NCBI RefSeq assembly: GCF_003369915.1
Contig: NW_022881614.1
Coordinates: 13,756,001-13,820,000 of the forward strand
From: Drosophila miranda
Taxonomy: Eukaryota > Arthropoda > Insecta > Diptera > Drosophilidae
Length of the DNA stretch: 64,000 nucleotides
Reading direction: 5' to 3'
The position numbers were made by a program, and so were the translations under genes. The notes under the pieces were generated by a model, which did not search any database, was not told the DNA's origin, and saw nothing but the letters and a program-made list of their open reading frames with translations. Shown here in pieces: positions 10,055-23,010 of this stretch; position 1 is the stretch's first letter; each line of letters opens with the position of its first letter.

Positions 10055-13000
10055 ATGAAATCCGCGCCAGCTGGCTTGCTCAGAAATATACCGAAATACA
10101 CTTCACAGTTTCAAAAAATACCAATAATATACCAAACTCCATCATACTCCTCGTTTTCTATATTCGGTTCAATATTACCAGCTAGCTGGGACCCCCTTCC
10201 TTTGAAAAATAATTGTATCCGATTGATGAATCTACTCTCAACAAGATTGGTTAATTCTAAGGACACCTTTTATTTTATTGCTTATAAAATTAAAATTTGT
10301 ACATTGCTGCATTGGACAAGAGGGTGACTCCAAAGCGCGTCTTGAAAAATACTGGAAAATTCTACAAAAAGCATACAAATTTGCAAGGTGTGTGAGCTAG
10401 ACATGGTGTTTAAAATAAATTATAGAATTAAATATATTTAAAAATAGTAAAATCGTGACATATAGAGGCTCATATTTATGTTAATGCGCTTAAATTATAT
10501 ATGTGCAACTATATATATATGAACTTTATTTCATTTTGCAAGCCTAACTAGCAATACTATAAAAGCAGCTTATTTAAGAATTGTATAGTTCATAGTCATT
10601 AATGCATAATTTTCCCATTCATATGCTCATCAATAATTGTATTCGTGAGCCTCTGACCCGGAAACCGTTGAACGAAAGACCCAGAAACGATATTGGGATT
10701 AAAAAACAGTACACTCCACAATTTTGACAAGAAAATTCAATTCAAAAGGTTCCCGCCAAAACCAACTGCGTGTCTGTTGAGTATCAAAATATTTGCCAAA
10801 GCAGACAAATTGTTTATTTTATCGTTTGGCCAATCGACGTTTCACATCTCTCAAAAATGCCCATGGTTCCCCATTATGCGCCTAGTTTACATTAATTATA
10901 ATAATCTTAAATGTTTGAAAAAGTGGACAGATCTTTCTTTCCTGGTCAAACATTAGGTCTTGAGGGACACTTTCAATATTTTCTTTAGCAAACCATAATT
11001 AAAATAGTGGAACTAGTTAGTCGGTTGTTTCGATTTTGAGAACAAATTTCTCCATTATAGCATTAAGACGCTTGCGCTCCTTGAGCTGTTGCTGCATTAG
11101 GTCTGAGATCTGTGTGCCTAGAGCCAAAAGCGCGTCCGTATTGGCTTCTGTGCGCTGGGCGTTCAAGCGAGTTTGTCTATTCATGTCCCGCAGCTCCTTT
11201 GCAATGTCCATTAGCATCGGCACCGTGCTCTTGTGTTCAATTTCTAATTCATTTACATCATTTTGAACCAGCTTGCGCTTTTTGGCAGATGGAGTTTGCG
11301 AAGTGCTAGTGCGCTCCAATTTCACGCCCATATGTCTGTCATTGATCCGGCTGGAGCAGTCATCTTCTTCCTCATCATCTTTACATAAAAAAAAATAGTA
11401 TACATTTTTTGCGGCTTGATATTTTTGTCTTACCGTCATCTGTGGCTGTGACCTCGTCGTGGTCGGTCTTGACGTCCTGCAGTTGCAAACGGTTGGAAAT
11501 TTCAGGACGTGCCTTTGGACGAGATTCGACTACTCTGTCGGGCTTATCATACAAGTCACAGATCACGGCCACTGCATCCTCTAGAGCAGGGAGTGTATCC
11601 TGATACAGCGAGCCTTTGCCGCAGGCATTTGAATCTTCCAGCCTGTTATTGTTAATCTTTTTACGAATGCAGCTTTTCCAGTCTTTCCATACCTATCAAG
11701 AGCCAAGTGAGATGACGGAACATAGCGCAATTGCTCGGCACTTACTCTTTTCCACTCACAAACTTCTTTGACAGGCGGACCCACGCTATTTAACACCTTT
11801 GAAAGCCGCTTCCAGGCGGCTTCAGCTGCCAGCTTATCACCCTTGAGGTAGTTTTTGGCTCTCATTGGGTGTCTCTCCATAAATGCGATGAATATGGCAT
11901 CTTGCTGCGCAGTTCTGTGTTTGCCCCTGTATACAATGAGGTGGTAAGTATAAATTTTTACGAACATTTTCAACATTATTTACATGTTCCGTGGTTTTTT
12001 GTTTGACTGATTGGTCAGTTTGGCCTTTGGATTCGTTGTCACAAATCTGTTTTTGTATCTATTAGCAGGAGTTGGACCCACTTTTACGCCCACTATCTCC
12101 ACCACGCCAAGCAGCACAGCCTGCAGCGCACGGGGAGAGGACAATCCGGCGTTCACTTCAGCAGTAGCAGGGACTTGAATCTCTCCAGATTTACATAAAT
12201 CGGATCTATTAATTTATTTATTTACGAAATATTTATTTACCTTATCAGTGTTACCGTGAACTTATCGATCAAATATACGGTCGGACTCTTAGAAATATAC
12301 CAAAATACACCGTCTCATTTTAAAAATATACCGTAAATATACTGACGAATTCAAGTTCTATTTTATATATTCCTCGTTTTTGATATTCCGTCGAATATTA
12401 CCAGCTATATAGAACATTTAGCCGTGCCCACATAATTTTAGCTCATTGATGAATACATTTTCTACACAATTGGTTAGTTTTTAGTCCTTGCTTTTATTGT
12501 ATTTTGACTAAAACAAGGTTTAAACAAAATAGTTCAACAAAAAAAACAGTCGCAATGTTGCTAGTATTTGAAGACATGATACGTGTATAGGCCTTTGTGC
12601 ACCCTATTTCGTTAATTTTATATGTAGATCATCCGCAATTTATTAAGACCTTTTCTCAAATTGATATGTTTTTGACTTATTCATGTGTATTATTAGTATC
12701 TTGTATATATTTATCTCGATCCTGATACCTACTGAGCCTTGGAAGACAAACATATTCACAAATCTATAACATCCAATTTCCCCCAGGTTATGTGTGCATG
12801 GAATTAGCAACATGTATGTGTATGGAATGAGACTCATTATTGCAAAAGCGAAACTGCGGCGAATCGGGTGTTGCCTATATTTCAAGCTATATAGATGCCC
12901 ACTTAGCTTTATCCCATAGATAAATACATTTTTTACAAGATTGCTTCTTTTAATTACCTTAATGTATTTTATTTTGACTAAAATACAGTTTTCAAGGAAA

Positions 13001-14044
13001 TGGTGCCGCAACAGTGTGTATGGAATAGAACTCATTGTTGCTAAAGCGAACTGTGGCGACTGTACGCTTTATCAATCAATTTTTTACTTAACGGGCTTAT
13101 TCTTAATACTTGCTTTTATTGGATTTTGCGTAAAAAGAGGTTTTAGCGAAATAAGTCAAACAAAAAACAAGTAGCGAAATAGGTCTATCAAAACAAACGA
13201 AAAAGGAAATTGCTCAATTTTGATATCCCTTGAATAATGCTGTCTAACTAAATCTCTCAGCAATGCCCACATAGTTTTATCCTGTTGATGAATAAATTTT
13301 CTACAAGATTGGATAGTTTTTAATCCTTGCTTTTATTGTATTTATTGTAAAAAAAGGTTAAAACGAAAAAGTTCACCAAAAAAAAGAGTCGCTATATTGC
13401 GTGTAAGCCGTAGTATAGGCCTTTGTACACACTATTTTGTTAATTTTATATGAAAGTATAAATATTGATATGAAGATAAAACGTGGGATGACAAACATAT
13501 TAACAATTCTAGAACATCCATTTCCCCAGGGTATCCAAAATGTTGCATGAGTCTGGCCCATACAAATTGAATGTTGGGACACTGTTGAGCTGAAAAAGGA
13601 CATTGTGGCGAGGAAAAATCCCAAAAAAATCCCACCAAACTTAAGCGCCAAATAGAAATTGGTTTTTGGTTTTCTCGTATCTTTAAAATTGTGGATGCCA
13701 CAGATTTTCGTCCTTTGTGGGGGCGGAAGTGGGCGGGGCGAAGTTTTGAAATATTTTTGTAGCAGTGACATATCACAGAAGTCTGGATACAAAACATCGT
13801 TGCTCTAGCTCTTATAGTCTTTGAGCACTAGGCGCTGAAGGGGACGGACAGACGGACAGACGGACGGACGGACAGACGGACGGACGGACAGACAGACATG
13901 GCTCAATCGACTCGGCTATTGATGCTGATCAAGAATATATATACTTTATGGGGTCGGAAACGATTCCTTCTGGACGTTACACACATCCACTTTTACCACA
14001 AATCTAATATACCCCAATACTCATTTTGAGTATCGGGTATAAAA
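10055..14044. repeat. Zeste-like tandem unit 2 (3990 bp)
   Basis: Same order as unit 1. It is shorter because a deletion of about 400 bp fuses the A/T-rich modules at CTGTGGCGA/CTGTACGC (near 13059). Like unit 1 it lacks the 210-bp segment before GGGATGAC. Its terminal DINE-1 has an expanded GACG/GACA tract at 13847-13898. Confidence 0.9.
11017..11976 (-). CDS. Zeste-like Myb/SANT protein, unit 2 (intact, 3 exons)
   Basis: Exons 11746-11976, 11434-11692 and 11017-11378 keep exactly the lengths of unit 1 (231, 259, 362 nt) and give an uninterrupted 283-aa frame. Intron 2 is 55 nt, two shorter than in unit 1 (TAGTATACATT versus TAGTACATACATT). An unspliced transcript would therefore hit a stop, whereas the spliced frame is preserved: natural evidence that this is a real intron. 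Substitutions relative to unit 1 include Ile39Arg and Glu61Val in exon 1 and a few in exon 3. It has no defect I can see. Confidence 0.75.
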
Positions 14045-17000
14045 ATGAAATCCGCGCCAGCTGGCTTGCTCAGAAATATACCGAAATACACTTCACAGTT
14101 TCAAAAAATACCAATAATATACCAAACTCCATCATACTCCTCGTTTTCTATATTCGGTTCAATATTACTAGCTAGCTGGGACCCCCTTCCTTGGAAAAAT
14201 AATTGTATCCGATTGATGAATCTACTCTCAACAAGATTGGTTAATTCTAAGGACACCTTTTATTTTATTGCTTATAAAATTAAAATTTGTACATTGGACA
14301 AGAGGGTGACTCCAAAGCGCGTCTTGAAAAATACTGGAAAATTCTACAAAAGCATACAAATTTGCAAGGTGTGTGAGCTAGACATGGTGTTTAAAATAAA
14401 TTATAGAATTAAATATATTTAAAAATAGTAAAATCGTGACATATAGAGGCTCATATTTATGTTAATGCGCTTAAATTATATATGTGCAACTATATATATA
14501 TGAACTTTATTTCATTTTGCAAGCCTAACTAGCAATACTATAAAAGCAGCTTATTTAAGAATTGTATAGTTCATAGTCATTAATGCATAATTTTCCCATT
14601 CATATGCTCATCAATAATTGTATTCGTGAGCCTCTGACCCGGAAACCGTTGAACGAAAGACCCAGAAACGATATTGGGATTAAAAAACAGTACACTACAC
14701 AATTTTGACAAGAAAATTCAATTCAAAAGGTTCCCGCCAAAACCAACTGCCCATGGTTCCCCATTATGCGCCTAGTTTACATTAATTATAATAATCTTAA
14801 ATGTTTGAAAAAGTGGACAGATCTTTCTTTCCTGGTTAAACATTAGGTCTTGAGGGACACTTTCAATATTTTCTTTAGCAAACCATAATTAAAATAGTGG
14901 AACTAGTTAGTCGGTTGTTTCGATTTTGAGAACAAATTTCTCCATTATAGCATTAAGACGCTTGCGCTCCTTGAGCTGTTGCTGCATTAGGTCTGAGATC
15001 TGTGTGCCTAGAGCCAAAAGCGCGTCCGTATTGGCTTCTGTGCGCTGGGCGTTCAAGCGAGTTTGTCTATTCATGTCCCGCAGCTCCTTTGCAATGTCCA
15101 TTAGCATCGGCACCGTGCTCTCGTGTTCAATTTCTAATTCATTTACATCTTTTTGAACCAGCTTGCGCTTTTTGGCAGATGGAGCTTGCGAAGTGCTAGT
15201 GCACTCCAATTTCACGCCCATATGTCTGTCATTGATCCGGAGCAGTCATCTTCTTCCTCATCATCTTTATATAAAAAAAAATAGTACATACATTTTTTGC
15301 GGCTTGATATTTTTGTCTTACCGTCATCTGTGGCTGTGACCTCGTCGTGGTCGGTCTTGATGTCCTGCAGTTGCAAACGGTTGGAAATTTCAGGACGTGC
15401 CTTTGGACGAGATTCGACTACTCTGTCGGGCTTATCATACAAGTCACAGATCACGGCCACTGCATCCTCTAGAGCAGGGAGTGTATCCTGATACAGCGAG
15501 CCTTTGCCGCCGGCATTTGAATCTTCCAGCCTGTTATTGTTAATCTTTTTACGAATGCAGCTTTTCCAGTCTTTCCATACCTATCAAGAGCCAAGTGAGA
15601 TGACGGAACATAGCGCAATTGCTCGGCACTTACTCTTTTCCACTCACAAACTTCTTTGACAGGCGGACCCACGCTATTTAACTCCTTTGAAAGCCGCTTC
15701 CAGGCGGCTTCAGCTGCCAGCTTATCACCCTTGAGGTAGTTTTTGGCTATCATTGGGTGTCTCTCCATAAATGCGATGAATATGGCATCTTGCTGCGCAG
15801 TTCTGTGTTTGCCCCTGTATACAATGAGGTGGTAAGTATAAATTTTTACGAACATTTTCAACATTATTTACATGTTCCGTGGTTTTTTGTTTGACTGATT
15901 GGTCAGTTTGGCGTTTGGATTCGTTGTCACAAATCTGTGTTTTTGTATCTATTAGCAGGAGTTGGACCCACTTTTACGCCCACTATCTCCACCACGCCAA
16001 GCAGCACAGCCTGCAGCGCACGGGGAGAGGACAATCCGGCGTTCACTTCAGCAGTAGCAGGGACTTGAATCTCTCCAGATTTACATAAATCGGATCTATT
16101 AATTTATTTATTTACGAAATATTTATTTACCTTATCAGTGTTACCGTGAACTTATCGATCAAATATACGGTCGGACTCTTAGAAATATACCAAAATACAC
16201 CGTCTCATTTTAAAAATATACCGTAAATATACTGACGAATTCAAGTTCTATTTTATATATTCCTCGTAATATTCGAATATTACCAGCTATATAGAACATT
16301 TAGCCGTGCCCACATAATTTTAGCTCATTGATGAATACATTTTCTACACAATTGGTTAGTTTTTAGTCCTTGCTTTTATTGTATTTTGACTAAAACAAGG
16401 TTTAAACAAAATAGTTCAACAAAAAAAACAGTCGCAATGTTGCTAGTATTTGAAGACATGATACGTGTATAGGCCTTTGTGCACCCTATTTCGTTAATTT
16501 TATATGTAGATCAACCGCAATTTATTAAGACCTTTTCTCAAATTGATATGTTTTTGACTTATTCATGTGTATTATTAGTATCTTGTATATATTTATCTCG
16601 ATCCTGATACCTACTGAGCCTTGGAAGACAAACATATTCACAAATCTATAACATCCAATTTCCCCAGGTTATGTGTGCATGGAATTAGCAACATGTTTGT
16701 GTATGGAATGAGACTCATTATTGCAAAAGCGAAACTGCGGCGAATCGGGTGTTGCCTATATTTCAAGCTATATAGATGCCCACTTAGCTTTATCCCATAG
16801 ATAAATACATTTTTTACAAGATTGCTTCTTTTAATTACCTTAATGTATTTTATTATGACTAAAATACAGTTTTCAAGGAAATGGTGCCGCAACAGTGTGT
16901 ATGGAATAGGACTCATTGTTGCTAAAGCGAACTGTGGCGAACTCAAAATCGATTAAAAAAACGACCAGTTCTTTGTTCCGTTGAATAATACTATCTATAC

Positions 17001-18511
17001 AGAACATTTAGCCATGCCCACTCAATTTTGTACGATTGATGAATCAATTCTATACATGATTGGCCTATTCGAAATACTTGCTTTTATTGGATTTCTATAT
17101 AGCATTGAAAATTAAATTAATAGATTGATGAAATTGACAAAAATACCATGGGAGCGCGGCGAAAACCAGTATTTCTACAGTATGACCCTCAGAAGAGCAC
17201 CGAAATATACCGCCTCATTTTAAAAATATACCGTAAATATACTGACGAATTCAAGTTCTATTTTACATATTCCTCGTTTTTGATATTCCGACGAATATTA
17301 CTAGCTATATAGAACATTGAGCCATGCCCACATAGTTTTATACGCTTTATCAATCAATTTTTTACTTAACTGGCTTATTCTTAATACTTGCTTTTATTGG
17401 ATTTTGCGTAAAAAAAGGTTTTAGCGAAATACGTCAAACAAAAAACAATTAGCGAAATGAAAAGGAAATTGCTCAATTTTGATATTCCCTTGAATAATGC
17501 TGACTAACTAAATCTCTCAGCAATGCCCACATAGTTTTTTCCTGTTGATGAATAAATTTTCTACAAGATTGGATAGTTTTTAATCCTTGCTTTTATTGTA
17601 TTTATTGTAAAAAAAGGTTAAAACGAAAAAGTTCACAAAAAAAAAGAGTCGCTATATTGCGTGTAAGCCGTAGTATAGGCCTTTGTACACACTATTTTGT
17701 TAATTTTATATGAAAGTATAAATATTGATATGAAGATAAAACGTAACTAATAAAGACCTTTTCTCAAATTTACATTTTTATAGACATATTCATGTATATG
17801 ATGAGTGTTTTGTATATATATCTCGATCCTGATACCTATTCTTGTAGGGACCAAGAAGACAATAAGCTTTAAAATATCGTTGAAATATTGAAAATAATAT
17901 TAAATAATATTGAATAATAATAAAATATATTGAAAATAAATTGTTTTTGCCTGGGATGCCAAACATATTAACAATTCTAGAACATCCATTTCCCCAGGGT
18001 ATCCAAAATGTTGCATGAGTCTGGCCCATACAAATTGAATGTTGGAACATTGTTGAGCTGAAAAAGGACATTGTGGCGAGGAAAAATCCCATCAGAGGAA
18101 ATCCCAAAAAAATCCCACCAAACTTAAGCGCCAAATAGAAATTGGTTTTTGGTTTTCTCGTATCTTTAAAATTGTGGATGCCACAGATTTTCGTCCTTTG
18201 TGGGGGCGGAAGTGGGCGGGGCGAAGTTTTGAAATATTTTTGTAGCAGTGACATATCACAGAAGTCTGGATACAAAACATCGTTGCTCTAGCTCTTATAG
18301 TCTTTGAGCACTAGGCGCTGAAGGGGACGGACAGACGGACAGACGGACGGACGGACAGACAGACATGGCTCAATCGACTCGGCTATTGATGCTGATCAAG
18401 AATATATATACTTTATGGGGTCGGAAACGATTCCTTCTGGACGTTACACACATCCACTTTTACCACAAATCTAATATACCCCAATACTCATTTTGAGTAT
18501 CGGGTATAAAA
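14045..18511. repeat. Zeste-like tandem unit 3 (4467 bp)
   Basis: Carries a deletion of about 91 bp in the 3' flank of the gene (CCAACTGC joined to CCATGG near 14750), which removes the AATAAA candidate present in unit 1. It retains the segment of about 210 bp (AACTAATAAAGACC... to near 17955) that units 1 and 2 lack. It shares the 91-bp deletion and the exon-3 defect with unit 4 only. Confidence 0.9.
14907..15864 (-). pseudogene. Zeste-like gene, unit 3, frameshifted in exon 3
   Basis: Exons 15634-15864 and 15322-15580 are intact. Exon 3 (14907-15264) is 358 nt instead of 362, because CTGG is missing just after GATCCGG near 15240. The frame shifts within the acidic segment and ends after about ten foreign residues. 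The product would keep the Myb/SANT domain but lose the nuclear signal and coiled coil. Such a truncated DNA-binding form could still act as a competitor, but that is speculation; loss of function is the simpler reading. Confidence 0.75.
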
Positions 18512-21500
18512 ATGAAATCCGCGCCAGCTGGCTTGCTCAGAAATATACCGAAATACACTTCACAGTTTCAAAAAATACCAATAATATACCAAACTCCATC
18601 ATACTCCTCGTTTTCTATATTCGGTTCAATATTACTAGCTAGCTGGGACCCCCTTCCTTGGACAAATAATTGTATTGATGAATCTACTCTCAACAAGATT
18701 GGTTAATTCTAAGGACACCTTTTATTTTATTGCTTATAAAATTAAAATTTGTACATTGCTGCATTGGACAAGAGGGTGACTCCAAAGCGCGTCTTGAAAA
18801 ATACTGGAAAATACTACAAAAAGCATACAAATTTGCAAGGTGTGTGAGCTAGACATGGTGTTTAAAATAAATTATAGAATTAAATATATTTAAAAATAGT
18901 AAAATCGGGACATATAGAGGCTCATATTTATGTTAATGCGCTTAAATTATATATGTGCAACTATATATATATATGAACTTTATTTCATTTTGCAAGCCTA
19001 ACTAGCAATACTATAAAAGCAGCTTATTTAAGAATTGTATAGTTCATAGTCATTAATGCATAATTTTCCCATTCATATGCTCATCAATAATTGTATTCGT
19101 GAGCCTCTGACCCGGAAACCGTTGAACGAAAGACCCAGAAACGATATTGGGATTAAAAAACAGTACACTACACAATTTTGACAAGAAAATTCAATTCAAA
19201 AGGTTCCCGCCAAAACCAACTGCCCATGGTTCCCCATTATGCGCCTAGTTTACATTAATTATAATAATCTTAAATGTTTGAAAAAGTGGACAGATCTTTC
19301 TTTCCTGGTCAAACATTAGGTCTTGAGGGACACTTTCAATATTTTCTTTAGCAAACCATAATTAAAATAGTGGAACTAGTTAGTCGGTTGTTTCGATTTT
19401 GAGAACAAATTTCTCCATTATAGCATTAAGACGCTTGCGCTCCTTGAGCTGTTGCTGCATTAGGTCTGAGATCTGTGTGCCTAGAGCCAAAAGCGCGTCC
19501 GTATTGGCTTCTGTGCGCTGGGCGTTCAAGCGAGTTTGTCTATTCATGTCCCGCAGCTCCTTTGCAATGTCCATTAGCATCGGCACCGTGCTCTCGTGTT
19601 CAATTTCTAATTCATTTACATCTTTTTGAACCAGCTTGCGCTTTTTGGCAGATGGAGCTTGCGAAGTGCTAGTGCACTCCAATTTCACGCCCATATGTCT
19701 GTCGTTGATCCGGAGCAGTCATCTTCTTCCTCATCATCTTTATATAAAAAAAAATAGTACATACATTTTTTGCGGCTTGATATTTTTGTCTTACCGTCAT
19801 CTGTGGCTGTGACCTCGTCGTGGTCGGTCTTGATGTCCTGCAGTTGCAAACGGTTGGAAATTTCAGGACGTGCCTTTGGACGAGATTCGACTACTCTGTC
19901 GGGCTTATCATACAAGTCACAGATCACGGCCACTGCATCCTCTAGAGCAGGGAGTGTATCCTGATACAGCGAGCCTTTGCCGCAGGCATTTGAATCTTCC
20001 AGCCTGTTATTGTTAATCTTTTTACGAATGCAGCTTTTCCAGTCTTTCCATACCTATCAAGAGCCAAGTGAGATGACGGAACATAGCGCAATTGCTCGGC
20101 ACTTACTCTTTTCCACTCACAAACTTCTTTGACAGGCGGACCCACGCTATTTAACTCCTTTGAAAGCCGCTTCCAGGCGGCTTCAGCTGCCAGCTTATCA
20201 CCCTTGAGGTAGTTTTTGGCTATCATTGGGTGTCTCTCCATAAATGCGATGAATATGGCATCTTGCTGCGCAGTTCTGTGTTTGCCCCTGTATACAATGA
20301 GGTGGTAAGTATAAATTTTTACGAACATTTTCAACATTATTTACATGTTCCGTGGTTTTTTGTTTGACTGATTGGTCAGTTTGGCCTTTGGATTCGTTGT
20401 CACAAATCTGTGTTTTTGTATCTATTAGCAGGAGTTGGACCCACTTTTACGCCCACTATCTCCACCACGCCAAGCAGCACAGCCTGCAGCGCACGGGGAG
20501 AGGACAATCCGGCGTTCACTTCAGCAGTAGCAGGGACTTGAATCTCTCCAGATTTACATAAATCGGATCTATTAATTTATTTATTTACGAAATATTTATT
20601 TACCTTATCAGTGTTACCGTGAACTTATCGATCAAATATACGGTCGGACTCTTAGAAATATACCAAAATACACCGTCTCATTTTAAAAATATACCGTAAA
20701 TATACTGACGAATTCAAGTTCTATTTTATATATTCCTCGTTTTTGATATTCCGTCGAATATTACCAGCTATATAGAACATTTAGCCGTGCCCACATAATT
20801 TTAGCTCATTGATGAATACATTTTCTACACAATTGGTTAGTTTTTAGTCCTTGCTTTTATTGTATTTTGACTAAAACAAGGTTTAAACAAAATAGTTCAA
20901 CAAAAAAAACAGTCGCAATGTTGCTAGTATTTGAAGACATGATACGTGTATAGGCCTTTGTGCACCCTATTTCGTTAATTTTATATGTAGATCAACCGCA
21001 ATTTATTAAGACCTTTTCTCAAATTGATATGTTTTTGACTTATTCATGTGTATTATTAGTATCTTGTATATATTTATCTCGATCCTGATACCTACTGAGC
21101 CTTGGAAGACAAACATATTCACAAATCTATAACATCCAATTTCCCCCAGGTTATGTGTGCATGGAATTAGCAACATGTTTGTGTATGGAATGAGACTCAT
21201 TATTGCAAAAGCGAAACTGCGGCGAATCGGGTGTTGCCTATATTTCAAGCTATATAGATGCCCACTTAGCTTTATCCCATAGATAAATACATTTTTTACA
21301 AGATTGCTTCTTTTAATTACCTTAATGTATTTTATTATGACTAAAATACAGTTTTCAAGGAAATGGTGCCGCAACAGTGTGTATGGAATAGGACTCATTG
21401 TTGCTAAAGCGAACTGTGGCGAACTCAAAATCGATTCAAAAAACGACCAGTTCTTTGTTCCGTTGAATAATACTATCTATACAGAACATTTAGCCATGCC

Positions 21501-23010
21501 CACTCAGTTTTGTACGATTGATGAATCAATTCTATACATGATTGGCCTATTCGAAATACTTGCTTTTCTTGGATTTCTATATAGCATTGAAAATTAAATT
21601 AATAGATTGATGAAATTGACAAAAATACCATGGGAGCGCGGCGAAAACCAGTATTTCTACAGTATGACCCTCAGAAGAGCACCGAAATATACCGCCTCAT
21701 TTTTAAAATATACCGTAAATATACTGACGAATTCAAGTTCTATTTTACATATTCCTCGTTTTTGATATTCCGACGAATATTACTAGCTATATAGAACATT
21801 GAGCCATGCCCACATAGTTTTATACGCTTTATCAATCAATTTTTTACTTAACTGGCTTATTCTTAATACTTGCTTTTATTGGATTTTGCGTAAAAAGAGG
21901 TTTTAGCGAAATAAGTCAAACAAAAAACAAGTAGCGAAATAGGTCTATCAAAACAAACGAAAAAGGAAATTGCTCAATTTTGATATCCCTTGAATAATGC
22001 TGACTAACTAAATCTCTCAGCAATGCCCACATTGCTCCTGCCCACATTCATCCTGTTGATGAATAAATTTTCTACAAGATTGGATAGTTTTTAATCCTTG
22101 CTTTTATTGTATTTATTGTAAAAAAAGGTTAAAACGAAAAAGTTCACCAAAAAAAAGAGTCGCTATATTGCGTGTAAGCCGTAGTATAGGCCTTTGTACA
22201 CACTATTTTGTTAATTTTATATGAAAGTATAAATATTGATATGAAGATAAAACGTAACTAATAAAGACCTTTTCTCAAATTTACATTTTTTTAGACATAT
22301 TCATGTATATGATGAGTGTTTTGTATATATATCTCGATCCTGATACCTATTCTTGTAGGGACCAAGAAGACAATAAGCTTTAAAATATCGTTGAAATATT
22401 GAAAATAATATTAAATAATATTGAATAATATTAAAATATATTGAAAATAAATTGTTTTTGCCTGGGATGACAAACATATTCACAATTCTAGAACATCCAT
22501 TTCCCCAGGGTATCCAAAATGTTGCATGAGTCTGGCCCATACAAATTGAATGTTGGGACACTGTTGAGCTGAAAAAGGACATTGTGGCGAGGAAAAATCC
22601 CATCAGAGGAAATCCCAAAAAAATCCCACCAAACTTAAGCGCCAAATAGAAATTGGTTTTTGGTTTTCTCGTATCTTTAAAATTGTGGATGCCACAGATT
22701 TTCGTCCTTTGTGGGGGCGGAAGTGGGCGGGGCGAAGTTTTGAAATATTTTTGTAGCAGTGACATATCACAGAAGTCTGGATACAAAACATCGTTGCTCT
22801 AGCTCTTATAGTCTTTGAGCACTAGGCGCTGAAGGGGACGGACAGACGGACGGACGGACAGACAGAGCTCAATCGACTCGGCTATTGATGCTGATCAAGA
22901 ATATATATACTTTATGGGGTCGGAAACGATTCCTTCTGGACGTTACACACATCCACTTTTACCACAAATCTAATATACCCCAATACTCATTTTGAGTATC
23001 GGGTATAAAA
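18512..23010. repeat. Zeste-like tandem unit 4 (4499 bp)
   Basis: Closest to unit 3: same 91-bp deletion (near 19223), same 4-bp exon-3 deletion, and the same extra 210-bp segment (about 22255-22462). It also shares a deletion near 18674 (TAATTGTATTGATGAATC) with unit 8 but not with unit 3, which is mosaic evidence of exchange between copies. Confidence 0.9.
19380..20337 (-). pseudogene. Zeste-like gene, unit 4, frameshifted in exon 3
   Basis: Exons 20107-20337, 19795-20053 and 19380-19737. Exon 3 again lacks the CTGG, here near 19713, giving 358 nt and early termination at 19685. One added substitution (a Met to Thr codon in the shifted tail) separates it from unit 3. The shared lesion means units 3 and 4 descend from one broken copy. 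Confidence 0.75.
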
